Notes: generated by a model from the sequence alone, not told the origin. Positions 1 through 8,249 are shown, counted from the stretch's first letter. The stretch is 64,000 nt of DNA from CG2-30-58-95 sp964618215 (GCA_964618215.1 CAZTZE010000006.1:51697-115696), one strand, 5' to 3'. Made by a program: numbers and translations.

Positions 1-1321
1 ATTGCTGGGTTTATGAAATGAGGGGGCAAGTGTTGACTGAATTAGGACACAACAAAGATGCAGTGCTATCCTTTACAAGGGCGATTCGCGCTTCTGCGCA
101 GCAAACTCCGAAAGGATGTTGGGCTTGTATTGCCAGCCGCGGCGAGACCTACCGTCTGATGGGCAAGTACAAGCAGGCTCTGGTCGACTTCGATCGCGCC
201 ATCGGACTCGACGAAAAATCTGCCTGGGCGATTGCCAGCCGCGGTAAAACCTACCGCTTATTGGGCAAGCACGAGCAAGCCCTGGCTGACTTCGACCGCG
301 CCATTGAACTGGACGACAAGAATGCCAGCATAATTGCCAATCGTGGCGATACCTACCGCTTATTAGGCAAGCACGAGCAAGCCCTGGCCGACTTTGATCG
401 CGCCATCGAATTGGACGAGAAATCTGCCTGGGCGATTGCCAGCCGCGGTAAAACCTACCGCTTATTAGGCAAGCACGAGCAAGCCCTGCCCGACTTCGAT
501 CGCGCTATTGAACTGGACGATAAGAATGCCAGCATAATTGCCAGCCGCGGCCAAACGTATCAGCAGATGGGCAAGCACGAGCAGGCCCTGGCCGACTTCG
601 ATCGCGCTATTGAACTGGACGANNNNNNNNNNNNNNNNNNNNNNNNNNNNNNNNNNNNNNNNNNNNNNNNNNNNNNNNNNNNNNNNNNNNNNNNNNNNNN
701 NNNNNNNNNNNNNNNNNNNNNNTGGGCAAGCACGAGCAGGCCCTGGCCGACTTCGATCGCGCTATTGAACTGGACGAGAAATATGCCTGGGCAATTGCCA
801 ATCGTGGCGAGACCTACCGCTTGATGGGCAAGTACATGCTGGCCTTAGCTGATTATATACATGTAATTGAGCTTGATTCTGAGAATCCTTCCTATCGCTA
901 CAACATGGCAACCATTTATATTCAACTGCATAGATTTGATGATGCCCGACGAGAATTGAATGAGCGTATGAAATTAAAACCGGATAATACGTTTGCACCA
1001 TTAATTTCTTTGGGAATCATTGCACGCCATCAGGGCTTGCCCGAAAGCGGAGAATTATTCCAACAAGCTCTTGCGCAATGGGAAACAGCGTGGCGCGAGA
1101 AACTTCAAACGCCCGCTGGTTTGTTAGAGAGCAAAGCTAAGGCTTTATTATGCACAGATAATAAAGCTGATGCTGTACGCGTTTTAGCGGAATCCATCGC
1201 CCAGATGTCGCTAGGAGATAAAATAGAGTTTGATGATTACACACTATTGAAAACGGCTCCTGTGCCGCCGGATGGAATTGATGAGATGATAACGATGTTA
1301 AAAGAAGTGCAGGAACATTAA
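1..1321 (+). CDS. TPR-repeat protein, 5' partial, interrupted by assembly gap
   Basis: The reading frame is open to the left edge; the first Met codon is at 18, but in-frame TPR-like residues precede it, so the true start lies outside. It encodes consecutive 34-residue tetratricopeptide repeats of the type GKHEQALADFDRAIELD, a helix-turn-helix protein-interaction scaffold. Several repeats are nearly identical in DNA. The frame after the Ns (stop at 1321) is offset from the frame before them, but both sides encode the same TPR pattern, so this is one gene and the N count is wrong. The last ~130 residues are more diverged and non-repetitive. No catalytic domain is visible and the binding partner is unknown. 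Confidence 0.85.
161..927 (+). repeat. 102-bp tandem coding repeats (TPR units)
   Basis: Units begin with GGCAAG-type sequence at 161, 263, 365, 467 and 569, then 724 and 826 after the gap, an exact 102-bp period. Each unit encodes one 34-aa TPR. Central units are almost identical, which suggests recent duplication or gene conversion and explains why the assembler failed here. Confidence 0.9.
623..722. other. Assembly gap of 100 N
   Basis: Exactly 100 Ns lie inside the tandem repeat. The flanking frames can only be joined if the true length leaves remainder 2 on division by 3. Joining within one repeat unit needs 47 nt, so 47 plus a multiple of 102 is expected and 100 is a placeholder. Confidence 0.9.
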
Positions 1322-1494
1322 TCTTCTCCATAAGTAAAGCTGGCTCTTCCAGTTTCATGGGAAATAACCAAAATGATGTGCCAGCGGTTGCATTGCAGGC
1401 GGCGGCAGTCCAACTGCCGCCAAATCCGGTGGTAGGTTCACACCCATAATGGTAGAGCCATAAAGTTTACCCAGTTCTCGAAGCTCTCCCAACT

Positions 1495-1526
1495 AAAAAG
1501 GCTCGTCATTCCTGACGAGCCCTTTT
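1495..1526. terminator. Bidirectional intrinsic terminator
   Basis: Perfect 9-bp stem GGCTCGTCA (1500-1508) / TGACGAGCC (1513-1521) with a 4-nt loop, an A-run on the left and a T-run on the right. It sits between two convergent genes, the TPR gene and the ABC exporter gene, and can serve both. Confidence 0.8.
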
Positions 1527-1529
1527 CTT

Positions 1530-1562
1530 CTCACTGTTCACTGATCGCTGCTCACTTCTCAC
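1530..1562. repeat. Heptamer array (TTCTCAC-type) at 3' end of ABC gene
   Basis: Degenerate heptamers TTCTCAC, TGTTCAC, TGATCGC, TGCTCAC, TTCTCAC follow one another without spacers. The stop codon of the minus-strand ABC gene (1559-1561) lies in the array. Confidence 0.7.
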
Positions 1563-3388
1563 TTTATCACCGGCACAGCCTCCTGCACCGCCACCCCATA
1601 CGCCTGTTCCTTCTCGAACTTGAATTGCTGGGTGTACAGGCGATAGTAATGCCCGCGATTGCGCAGCAGCTCGGCGTGCGTGCCTTGCTCGGTGATGCGG
1701 CCCTCTTCGATCACGACGATGCGGTCCGCCCGGCGGATGGTGCTTAAGCGGTGGGCGATGATGAACGAGGTGCGTCCCGCCATCAGGGCTTCCATGCCGC
1801 GTTGGATGAGCGCCTCGGTCAACGTGTCCACGCTGGAGGTGGCCTCGTCCATGATGAAGATCTCGGGCCGCGCCAGAACCGCCCGCGCCAGGCTGATGAG
1901 TTGCTTCTGCCCGACCGAGAGCAGGTTGCCGCCCTCGCCGACCTCCTGGTCATATTTCTTCTCGAAAGTGGTGATGAAATCGTGCGCGCCGGCGATCTTC
2001 GCCGCAGCCTCGACATCTTCGTTCGACGCGTCCAGCCGCCCGTAGCGGATGTTCTCGCGGATCGAGCCGGAGAACAGGTGCGGGGTCTGGAGTACGATGC
2101 CAACCCGCGAATGGATGCTTTGCAGCGTGTAATCGCCATAGTCGCGCCCGTTGATGCGGATGACGCCTGCCTTCGGCTCGTAGAAGCGGCACAACAGGTT
2201 GACGATGGTCGTCTTGCCGCCGCCGGTCGGCCCGACCAGGGCGATGGTCTCGCCCGGCCTGACCTTCAATGTGAAGTCGGTCAGGATCGGCTTGCGGTCC
2301 TCGTAGTAGAAATCCACGTGGTCGAATTCGATCTCGCCGCGCATCGTCTCGGCCGGGAACGCCTCGGGGCGGTTGCGTATCTCAGGTTCGGTGTCCAGTA
2401 ATTTGAAGATGCGCTCAGCCGAGGCGATGGAATGCTGCATCTCGGCGTAGATCCGCGCCAGGTCCTGCACCGGCCAGATCATGAAGGTCAGGTACGAGAC
2501 GAAGGCATGGATCGCGCCGACGGTGAACTGTCCGATCTGGCTCTGCATCCCGCCGTACCAGACAATTGCGCCTAGCGCGAAGGCCGAGACAATCTGCACG
2601 GTGGGCAGGAAGAGCGCAGAGAGCCAGGCGGCGCGGTAAGAGGCGCGGTACATATTGTCGGTCAGTTGTGAGAATTCCTTCAGGTTTTCGTCCTCGCGCC
2701 CCAGCGCCTTGACCACGCGCACGCCCTGGATGTTCTGGTTGTACTCGCCGGTGATCTTCGAGTTGGCGCGGCGGCTGTTGCGGAACTCCACCAATATCTT
2801 CTTGCGAAAGTTGACCGCGATGATGATCAGGATGGGGATGATGGTAAAGACGATCAGGCCCAGTTTCCAGTTGATGATCAGCATGAAGATGGTGGACATG
2901 ATGATGCTGACCACCGCCCAGGTCACATCCAGCAGCCCCCAGGTCATCAGGCTGGAAACGCGCCCCGTGTCCGAGGTGACGCGCGCCATCAGCCGCCCGA
3001 CCGCGTTCTGGCTGTAATACGAGAGTGAGAGGTCCTGCAAATGATTGAAGAGCGACTTGCGCAGATCGTACTGGATGCGCTCGCCCAGCACCGCGGCCAG
3101 GTAGATGAACGAGAACACAAACGCAGCCTGGAGGAGTTGCATGCCGCCATAAATAGAGGCATACTTCACCAGGGCGGGAATGTTCTTCGCCACGATGCCC
3201 TCGTCAATCATCAGCTTGTTGATGTAGGTGAAAACGGCATCCTGCGTCGCGGTCAGGATGATGGCGGCCAGGAAGCCGACCATCCACTTCCAATGCGGTT
3301 TGAGCAGTCCCACGATGCGCCTGAACGTCGGCGCGGTCAGCGGGCTGGTATGTTCTTCTTCTTCGAGTTCGATGAGGTCTTCAGGCAT
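1559..3388 (-). CDS. ABC exporter half-transporter, catalytic-site subunit
   Basis: 609-aa fusion of an N-terminal six-helix membrane domain (about residues 30-320) and a C-terminal ATPase. Walker A is GPTGGGKTT, the signature is the variant LSVGQKQ, and Walker B with catalytic Glu is IFIMDEATSSVD, followed by the switch His in IIAHRLST. It is in the MsbA/BmrD/TM288 class of multidrug or lipid exporters. The start is supported by a purine-rich GGAGA site upstream. Its partner is the half-transporter at 3906-5744, which has a degenerate ATP site, so the two probably form an asymmetric heterodimer. The two genes are separated by an S23 gene and repeat arrays. Substrate cannot be told. Confidence 0.9.
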   Translation of the reverse strand: MPEDLIELEEEEHTSPLTAPTFRRIVGLLKPHWKWMVGFLAAIILTATQDAVFTYINKLMIDEGIVAKNIPALVKYASIYGGMQLLQAAFVFSFIYLAAVLGERIQYDLRKSLFNHLQDLSLSYYSQNAVGRLMARVTSDTGRVSSLMTWGLLDVTWAVVSIIMSTIFMLIINWKLGLIVFTIIPILIIIAVNFRKKILVEFRNSRRANSKITGEYNQNIQGVRVVKALGREDENLKEFSQLTDNMYRASYRAAWLSALFLPTVQIVSAFALGAIVWYGGMQSQIGQFTVGAIHAFVSYLTFMIWPVQDLARIYAEMQHSIASAERIFKLLDTEPEIRNRPEAFPAETMRGEIEFDHVDFYYEDRKPILTDFTLKVRPGETIALVGPTGGGKTTIVNLLCRFYEPKAGVIRINGRDYGDYTLQSIHSRVGIVLQTPHLFSGSIRENIRYGRLDASNEDVEAAAKIAGAHDFITTFEKKYDQEVGEGGNLLSVGQKQLISLARAVLARPEIFIMDEATSSVDTLTEALIQRGMEALMAGRTSFIIAHRLSTIRRADRIVVIEEGRITEQGTHAELLRNRGHYYRLYTQQFKFEKEQAYGVAVQEAVPVIK

Positions 3389-3408
3389 GATGGTTCTCCG
3401 TTTGGGAC

Positions 3409-3489
3409 AAAGATGAAGGATGAGAGATGAAAGATGAATGGGTTATCGCCTGTTTTCATCTCTCATCTTTTCTCTTTCATCTTTTGCTT
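3409..3489. repeat. Inverted heptamer array downstream of S23 gene copy A
   Basis: Left arm: AAGATGA, AGGATGA, GAGATGA, AAGATGA (3409-3436). After a spacer of about 16 nt the right arm carries the complementary units TTTCATC, TCTCATC, TTTTCTC, TTTCATC (3454-3481). The arms can fold on each other. The right arm runs up to the stop codon of the S23 gene. Confidence 0.85.
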
Positions 3490-3490
3490 T

Positions 3491-3859
3491 TCACTTGCCC
3501 ATTCGCTTTTTAATCTTCGTCACGATGGTCACGAAGATGGCGATGAGTTCGTTGGTTTCCTTGATCAGCGATTCCAACGTTTTCGCGGGAACGATCCCGG
3601 CTTTGACAAGCAAGTCCAGCCAGTAATCGGTTTCGTCCAACTCCTGCAAGAGGCCCTCGAATTTGCTGATGACATCCGCGTCGGATTTTGCCCGATGCCC
3701 CTCGCGATAGTGCGCGCCGACAGAAGTGCCGGACCTCAAAACCTGTTTACCAATCACCTGGGCTTCGGTCGTCTTGGGCAAGCGCACGTACATCCGAATG
3801 ATCCGCAACGCAAAGTCGCTTGTCCGCACTTTCAAGTCTTGTGGATTTTCGCTTGTCAT
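3491..3859 (-). CDS. Four-helix-bundle protein, S23/IVP type (copy A)
   Basis: 122-aa all-helical protein of the S23 (23S rRNA intervening-sequence protein) four-helix-bundle family, shown by the motifs IGKQVLRSGTSVGAHYREG, AKSDADVISK and LQELDETDYWLDLL. The start at 3859 is chosen over 3874 because AAGGAG (3866-3871) sits 6 nt upstream of it. The start at 3874 would begin inside a repeat array. The family also includes Avd, the accessory protein of diversity-generating retroelements, but no reverse transcriptase is near. The gene lies between the two halves of an ABC exporter, in the same orientation, and is flanked by GATGAAA-type heptamers on both sides. A close paralogue is at 31146-31520. 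The molecular function of stand-alone members is not established. Confidence 0.85.
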   Translation of the reverse strand: MTSENPQDLKVRTSDFALRIIRMYVRLPKTTEAQVIGKQVLRSGTSVGAHYREGHRAKSDADVISKFEGLLQELDETDYWLDLLVKAGIVPAKTLESLIKETNELIAIFVTIVTKIKKRMGK

Positions 3860-3868
3860 TGTATTCTC

Positions 3869-3903
3869 CTTCATCTCTCATCTTTTATCTTTCATCTTTT
3901 CTG
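3869..3903. repeat. Heptamer array upstream of S23 gene copy A
   Basis: Units CTTCATC, TCTCATC, TTTTATC, TTTCATC, TTTTCTG in exact 7-bp register. They are the same family and orientation as the right arm at 3454-3481, so the S23 gene is flanked by direct heptamer repeats. The array overlaps the ribosome-binding site of the S23 gene. Confidence 0.85.
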
Positions 3904-3905
3904 AA

Positions 3906-5744
3906 TTACGATCCAACCTTTGCTATTTCTTCCTCTAACTCTATATCAATCCTGGTCTGAATATCATAAATCTGCCGGTACATCCCATCCTGCGCCACCA
4001 GCTCCTCATGGCGGCCCATCTGGACGACCGCGCCTTTATCCATCACCAGGATCAAATCGGCGTTCATGACTGACTGGATGCGGTGGGCGATGATGAACGT
4101 GGTGCGGTTCTGCATCAGCATGTTCAGCGCGCCACGGATCTCGGCCTCGGTTTCGGTATCCACCGAGGAGGTCGAATCGTCCATGATCAGGATGCGCGGG
4201 TTCTTCAGCAGCGTGCGGGCGATGGCAATTCGTTGTCGCTGCCCGCCGGAGAGCGTCACGCCCTTCTCGCCGACCAGCGTTTTGTAGCCATCCGGGAAGG
4301 CCAGGATGACATCGTGGATGGCCGCCGCCTGCGCCGCTTTTTCGATTTCATCCTGCGCCACATCCCGCCCGACGCCGTAAGTAATGTTCTCGCCAATCGA
4401 GCGGCTGAACAAGAACGCCTCCTGCTCGACGATGCCAATTTGCGAACGCAGGTACTGGCGCGGGTAATCCTTCAACTCCGCGCCGTCCAGCAGAATGTGG
4501 CCGTCGGTGTACTCGTGGAACCTCGGCAGCAGGTTGACCAGCGAGGTTTTGCCCGAACCGGTCGAGCCGAGCAGCGCCACCGATTGCCCCGGCTGGATGC
4601 TGAACGAGACATCCTTGATCACCTCCGCGCTGCCGTCTTCGTAGTGGAAGGATACTTTGTCGAAGACGATCTCGCCACGTACCGGACCCTGGGCCTGCAC
4701 CCGGCCCTCGGTCAGCGGCTCTCGCTCCTGCTTGACGATCTCCATCAGGCGGCCGTACGAGACCAGCCCGGTCGAGGTCTGGACGATGTTACGGCCCAGG
4801 TTGCGCATCGGCCAGATCAGCCAGACCACCAGCCCGACGTAAGCCGGGTACGTGCCGACCGTGATCTCGCCATTGATCGCCAGGATGGCGGCGAAGATGA
4901 ACCCACCGAGCATCTGGAAGCCGCAGAGGATATCCGAAAGCGGCCAGAAGAGCGAGTGCATCTTGAGGAATATCTTGCCGCGCAGGAATTTCTCCCAGTT
5001 GTCCTTCTCGAACTTGGCCTTCTCGTATTCCTGGCGGGCGAAGGCCTTGACCACCCGCACGCCGGTCAGGTTCTCCTGCAACGTTGTCGAGAGCACCGCC
5101 TCCTGTTCCTGATATTTCTCGTAAGTCTTCGTCACCTTTTTGAAGAACCACAGCGAGACAGCCAGGATGACCGGAATGACCACAATCGAGGCCAGCGCCA
5201 GTTTCCACGACAACTGCCAGATGGCGGCCAAGTTGATGATGAACAGGAAGAGGATGCGTCCGATGCCAATGGCCTGTTCGTTGAAGAAGTTGCGCACCGA
5301 ATCCACGTCCGAGGTGACGCGCTCGATCAGGTCGCCGGTGGGCGTTTTGCTGTGGTAGGCGAAACTCAGCCGCTGGATGTGGTCGAAGAGGAAGTTGCGC
5401 AGGCGGCGGGTGATGCCCTCGGCCGAGTATGCGGCCAGGCGTCCCGAAACGAAAGAGAAACCGCCTTCGACAATTGCCAGCCCGACAAATCCGAGCGCGA
5501 TGATGATCAGCGTGCGCTCCAGCGTCCCGGCAAAGGGCAGGGCGTCGCCGAGGATGGTATCGGCGAAGTTGCGCAGCAGGATGTAGGTGAACATCTTCGC
5601 CAGCGCCGAAACCGCCAGCGAGAGATTGGCCGCCGCGTAGGCCAGGCGGTAATCCGACATCATCCGCCACAGGCCGGTCAGTTTCTTAGGGGTCAGCGCC
5701 TGGCGGAAGTCGAAGTAGGTTGAGGTGGGTGCGATAGATGCCAT
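3906..5744 (-). CDS. ABC exporter half-transporter, degenerate-site subunit
   Basis: 612 aa: membrane domain followed by ATPase. Walker A is GSTGSGKTS and the signature is LSGGQRQR. The residue after Walker B is Asp instead of the catalytic Glu (ILIMDDSTSSVD), the hallmark of the degenerate half in heterodimeric exporters such as BmrC/TM287. The switch His is present in IIAHRIQS. It is the first structural gene after the leader ORF and terminator at 5808-5939 and is transcribed with the partner at 1559-3388. A multidrug exporter induced by translation inhibitors is a reasonable inference from this layout, not something the protein sequence alone shows. Confidence 0.9.
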   Translation of the reverse strand: MASIAPTSTYFDFRQALTPKKLTGLWRMMSDYRLAYAAANLSLAVSALAKMFTYILLRNFADTILGDALPFAGTLERTLIIIALGFVGLAIVEGGFSFVSGRLAAYSAEGITRRLRNFLFDHIQRLSFAYHSKTPTGDLIERVTSDVDSVRNFFNEQAIGIGRILFLFIINLAAIWQLSWKLALASIVVIPVILAVSLWFFKKVTKTYEKYQEQEAVLSTTLQENLTGVRVVKAFARQEYEKAKFEKDNWEKFLRGKIFLKMHSLFWPLSDILCGFQMLGGFIFAAILAINGEITVGTYPAYVGLVVWLIWPMRNLGRNIVQTSTGLVSYGRLMEIVKQEREPLTEGRVQAQGPVRGEIVFDKVSFHYEDGSAEVIKDVSFSIQPGQSVALLGSTGSGKTSLVNLLPRFHEYTDGHILLDGAELKDYPRQYLRSQIGIVEQEAFLFSRSIGENITYGVGRDVAQDEIEKAAQAAAIHDVILAFPDGYKTLVGEKGVTLSGGQRQRIAIARTLLKNPRILIMDDSTSSVDTETEAEIRGALNMLMQNRTTFIIAHRIQSVMNADLILVMDKGAVVQMGRHEELVAQDGMYRQIYDIQTRIDIELEEEIAKVGS

Positions 5745-5760
5745 AATTTTTCTCTTGACT

Positions 5761-5796
5761 CCCCTCTCCCTTTAGGAGAGGGGCAGGGGGTGAGGT
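5761..5796. repeat. Interspersed repeat CCCCTCTCC family, intergenic copy
   Basis: CCCCTCTCC and GGAGAGGGG form a hairpin (5761-5783) followed by a G-rich tail ending in GGTGAGG. The same element lies in frame inside the restriction enzyme gene at 12617-12656. Confidence 0.75.
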
Positions 5797-5807
5797 CTTA
5801 AGCAAAC

Positions 5808-5837
5808 AAAAAGCCACGGCGCTCGAGGCGCCGTGGC
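5808..5837 (-). terminator. Intrinsic terminator between leader ORF and ABC exporter genes
   Basis: Perfect 10-bp GC-rich stem GCCACGGCGC (5813-5822) / GCGCCGTGGC (5828-5837) with a 5-nt loop. On the minus strand it is followed by TTTTT. It lies 25 nt downstream of the leader-peptide stop and about 65 nt before the first ABC gene, the position expected for an attenuator. Confidence 0.85.
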
Positions 5838-5856
5838 TGTGAGACACACGCGATCT

Positions 5857-5870
5857 GACCGTTACCGGTC
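5857..5870 (-). promoter_or_regulatory. Small hairpin covering the leader-peptide stop codon
   Basis: GACCG (5857-5861) and CGGTC (5866-5870) pair around a 4-nt loop. The UAA stop of the leader ORF (5862-5864) lies in that loop. A ribosome finishing or stalling on the leader would melt this structure, a natural element for translation-coupled attenuation. Confidence 0.55.
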
Positions 5871-5939
5871 AACAGGCGCACTCCGAGGAGGGTTAAAAGC
5901 AAAATCACCCTTAGCAACTTCGAGAATTCTGATATCCAT
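5862..5939 (-). CDS. Putative 25-aa leader peptide of the ABC exporter operon
   Basis: Short ORF starting MDIRILEVAK and ending RSAPVDR, with a very strong ribosome-binding site (AAAGGAGG, centred near 5950, 7-nt spacing). It contains a Pro-Pro pair. It is followed by a hairpin over its stop codon and an intrinsic terminator, then by the two ABC half-transporter genes. The arrangement matches ribosome-mediated attenuation as known for the Bacillus bmrB-bmrCD system. The alternative is a short secreted or structural peptide gene, but there is no signal sequence and no Cys. The sequence resembles no leader I can name. Confidence 0.6.
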   Translation of the reverse strand: MDIRILEVAKGDFAFNPPRSAPVDR

Positions 5940-6069
5940 GAGCGCGCCTCCTTTCCTTAGAATTTGATTAACAACAGGCGAGAGTTTATCACTGACACCC
6001 GATTCGTGTCAAGCGCGAATTAGCTCTCGCAGCAATTCTAGTATTACAGCGCAAGGTTGCTTTTTCCTG

Positions 6070-6169
6070 TGTCATTCTGAGCGCCCCGATGCTCTTTCGG
6101 GGTGCGAAGAATCTCCCGTTTGCGGCATGGAGACCCTTCGGGTGCAAAAAACGCGCCCTCAGGGTGACA
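6070..6169. repeat. Imperfect inverted-repeat element (TGTCATTCTGAG ... CTCAGGGTGACA)
   Basis: The ends TGTCATTCTGAG and CTCAGGGTGACA are inverted copies with two mismatches. The interior holds GCCCCGATGC, a CTTTCGGGG hairpin and AGAATCTC. This looks like a small palindromic interspersed element without coding capacity. It fills the gap between the leader ORF and the MATE gene. Confidence 0.6.
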
Positions 6170-6201
6170 CCTCGTGGAGAGTTCAGAGTAGGGTAGGGGG
6201 G

Positions 6202-7584
6202 TCAGATGCTGACCGTCCGCGCCAGATTGTGGATCCACTTGCGGGAGAAAAATCGCCGCAGGCCGAGCGCCCATTTGGTGAATTCTTCTGTCATCACCAG
6301 CAGATAGACCCAGTGGACCGGCAGGTGAAAAACGAACGCGCCGATGAAGGCAGCCGGCACGCCGACAAACCAGATGATATAACCATCAATGATCAGGCTA
6401 TAGCGGGTGTCGCCGCCGCCGCGCAAGATACCGACAATCATGATCATATTTGAAACCCGCAGCCATAACAGCAGGCTGACAATGGTAAGCACGTTGCGGG
6501 CGGATTGAATGACAGCCGGAGAGACCTTGTAGAGCGAAAGGACTGCATCCGCGCTCAGGAAGATAATCCCGCCCATCAGGATTGCTCCGCCAACGCCCAG
6601 ACCCAGCGAGCGGGCGCTGTAACGGAAGGCCTCCTTTTCCTGACCCGCACCGATGCGGTTGCCGACCAGCACCGCCGTGGCGCTGCTGATACCCATGAAA
6701 ATCACCATCGCCAGCATGTCAATCGTGCCGACGATGTTCACCGCCGCGATGGAATCTGTCCCGATGCGCGCATAGACCACATTGTAGGTGGTGATGCCCA
6801 TAGACCAGAGAAACTCGTTCAGCGCCACCGGCAGGACCGGCTTGAGCACTTTCCAGGCGAATTGCGCGTCCAGGTCGAGCAGTTCGCGGAGGGTCGCCGC
6901 GGCCGGTGAACGCCGGGCGTAAATGAAGATTAGCAACGCCGCGCATTCGATGATCCGCGCAATCAGTCCGGCAATCGCCGCGCCGCGCACGCCCAGCGCG
7001 GGCAGCCCGAATTTACCAAAGATGAGCGCGTAAGCCAGCAGCGTGTTGAGACTGAGCGCCGAAACGCTGACCGCCAGCGGTAGTTTCACTTCCCCGATGC
7101 TGCGCATGACGGAGGCATAACTGAAGGAAACCGCGAAAAAGACAAATGACCATCCAAAGATGCGCAGGTACTCGCTCCCCAGCGCAATCACCTGCGGGTC
7201 TTTCGAATAAATACCTAATATCTGGGCCGGCAGCACTTCGGCCAGAAACAGGAATATGCCGCTGGCAGCCAATCCGAGCGCGAGACATAAGCCGAGCACT
7301 TTGCGCAGGCTGGCAATATCCTTCTTGCCCCACAATTGCGCCGTGAAAATAGCCGCGCCGCTGGCGATGCCGAACATCAGCAGGCTGAACAAGAAAAAAA
7401 CCTGGTTGGCCAACCCGGCTGCCGCCAGCGAGACCTCGCCCAACTGTCCGAGCATCATAACCCCGATCATATTCAGCGAGGCGGTGATGAAGTTTTGCAG
7501 GGCGATCGGGATGGCAATTTTGAAAAGCTGCCGGAAATACTCACGGTCGCGGTAGAGGGCAAAGATGCGCTGAATGACGGTCAT
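6202..7584 (-). CDS. MATE family efflux transporter
   Basis: 460 aa from the chosen start (MTVIQRIF), with about twelve hydrophobic segments in two similar halves, as in the MATE (NorM/DinF) family of cation-coupled multidrug antiporters. IALQNFITASLNMIGVMMLG in helix 1 and the matching segment IGTDSIAAVNIVG in the second half are family-like. The open frame extends to 7767, but that part reads through palindromic repeats and has no conserved residues, so the start at 7584 is preferred. The GGA-rich site is about 14 nt away, so the start is not certain. It acts in the inner membrane and its substrate is unknown. Confidence 0.85.
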   Translation of the reverse strand: MTVIQRIFALYRDREYFRQLFKIAIPIALQNFITASLNMIGVMMLGQLGEVSLAAAGLANQVFFLFSLLMFGIASGAAIFTAQLWGKKDIASLRKVLGLCLALGLAASGIFLFLAEVLPAQILGIYSKDPQVIALGSEYLRIFGWSFVFFAVSFSYASVMRSIGEVKLPLAVSVSALSLNTLLAYALIFGKFGLPALGVRGAAIAGLIARIIECAALLIFIYARRSPAAATLRELLDLDAQFAWKVLKPVLPVALNEFLWSMGITTYNVVYARIGTDSIAAVNIVGTIDMLAMVIFMGISSATAVLVGNRIGAGQEKEAFRYSARSLGLGVGGAILMGGIIFLSADAVLSLYKVSPAVIQSARNVLTIVSLLLWLRVSNMIMIVGILRGGGDTRYSLIIDGYIIWFVGVPAAFIGAFVFHLPVHWVYLLVMTEEFTKWALGLRRFFSRKWIHNLARTVSI

Positions 7585-7750
7585 TGAAAATATGGATTCC
7601 TTATTGTATACTCTGTAAAAACTATGCCAACCGCGAAGATTTTGTAGCGCGATATTCATATCGCCCTTTGGTTGCGGATTAAATTCCGCGTTACGGTTTA
7701 ATATAACTGTCCGATTATACCCTTTGAGCGCTTCTCCTCCCCTAAATTTT

Positions 7751-7777
7751 GTAGGACAAATTGGCAATTTGTCCTAC
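7751..7777. repeat. Palindromic repeat GTAGGACAAATTG
   Basis: Near-perfect palindrome: GTAGGACAAATT pairs with AATTTGTCCTAC. A related palindrome, GTAGGTCGGATTG with its complement, occurs at 43014-43036. Confidence 0.7.
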
Positions 7778-7783
7778 GGGCAG

Positions 7784-7825
7784 CCGCCAAATGTAGCGAT
7801 ATGTCATGGCGATTCCTAATGAACC
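7784..7825. repeat. 42-bp upstream element, copy 1
   Basis: Begins CCGCCAAAT and ends AATGAACC. It matches 55748-55789 at 33 of 42 positions without gaps. Both copies lie 40 nt before the start of a plus-strand gene for a membrane or secreted protein, so this may be a promoter-bearing or mobile element. Confidence 0.6.
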
Positions 7826-7865
7826 GCCATGCTGTCTTCGATCTTGGAGAAAGGATTGATGCTCT

Positions 7866-8237
7866 ATGACTGAATTCCTGTTTTGGCTCTACCTGCTCAA
7901 TCTGACCCTGCTCATCATGCACGAGATGGACTCGGCCTACTGGAAGGAATGGGAACTTTTCCACCTGCCGGGCGGAATTGGCGGCTTTTTGATCATCCAC
8001 CTGCCGTTGTGGATTGCCGGATTATTCGGGCTGGTACTGGTGCGCGAGGCAGCGCTGCCCGGGCTGATCCTTTCGCTGGTGGTCAGCCTGGGCGGCCTCT
8101 TTGCCTTTGGCATCCACACGTACTTCCTGAAAAAGGGACGCCCGGAATTCGACACGCCGGTTTCAAAAACAATCCTGTGGGCGCTGCTGATCCTGTCTCT
8201 TGGGCAGGCGGTCGTGACCATCCTGGTCTGGAGATAG
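7866..8237 (+). CDS. Small four-helix integral membrane protein
   Basis: 123 aa with about four hydrophobic helices. A conserved-looking N-terminal motif MHEMDSAYWKEWELF follows the first helix, and HTYFLKKG lies near the third. It resembles a family of uncharacterised small bacterial membrane proteins (possibly DUF6713, from memory). No enzymatic residues can be assigned beyond the His/Glu/Asp cluster. It is convergent with the recombinase gene, with 12 bp between stops. Confidence 0.6.
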   Translation: MTEFLFWLYLLNLTLLIMHEMDSAYWKEWELFHLPGGIGGFLIIHLPLWIAGLFGLVLVREAALPGLILSLVVSLGGLFAFGIHTYFLKKGRPEFDTPVSKTILWALLILSLGQAVVTILVWR

Positions 8238-8249
8238 AGAGATGGGAGA

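Noticed and set aside
3491..3859. S23 gene considered as Avd of a diversity-generating retroelement
   Set aside because: No reverse transcriptase, template repeat or variable repeat is visible anywhere in the window.
4083..5723. 546-codon plus-strand ORF opposite the ABC gene
   Set aside because: Antisense shadow of a clear ABC half-transporter in GC-rich DNA; the translation shows no family motif.
7585..7767. 61-residue N-terminal extension of the MATE protein
   Set aside because: It reads through palindromic repeat DNA and has no conserved sequence; the start at 7584 gives a normal MATE length.
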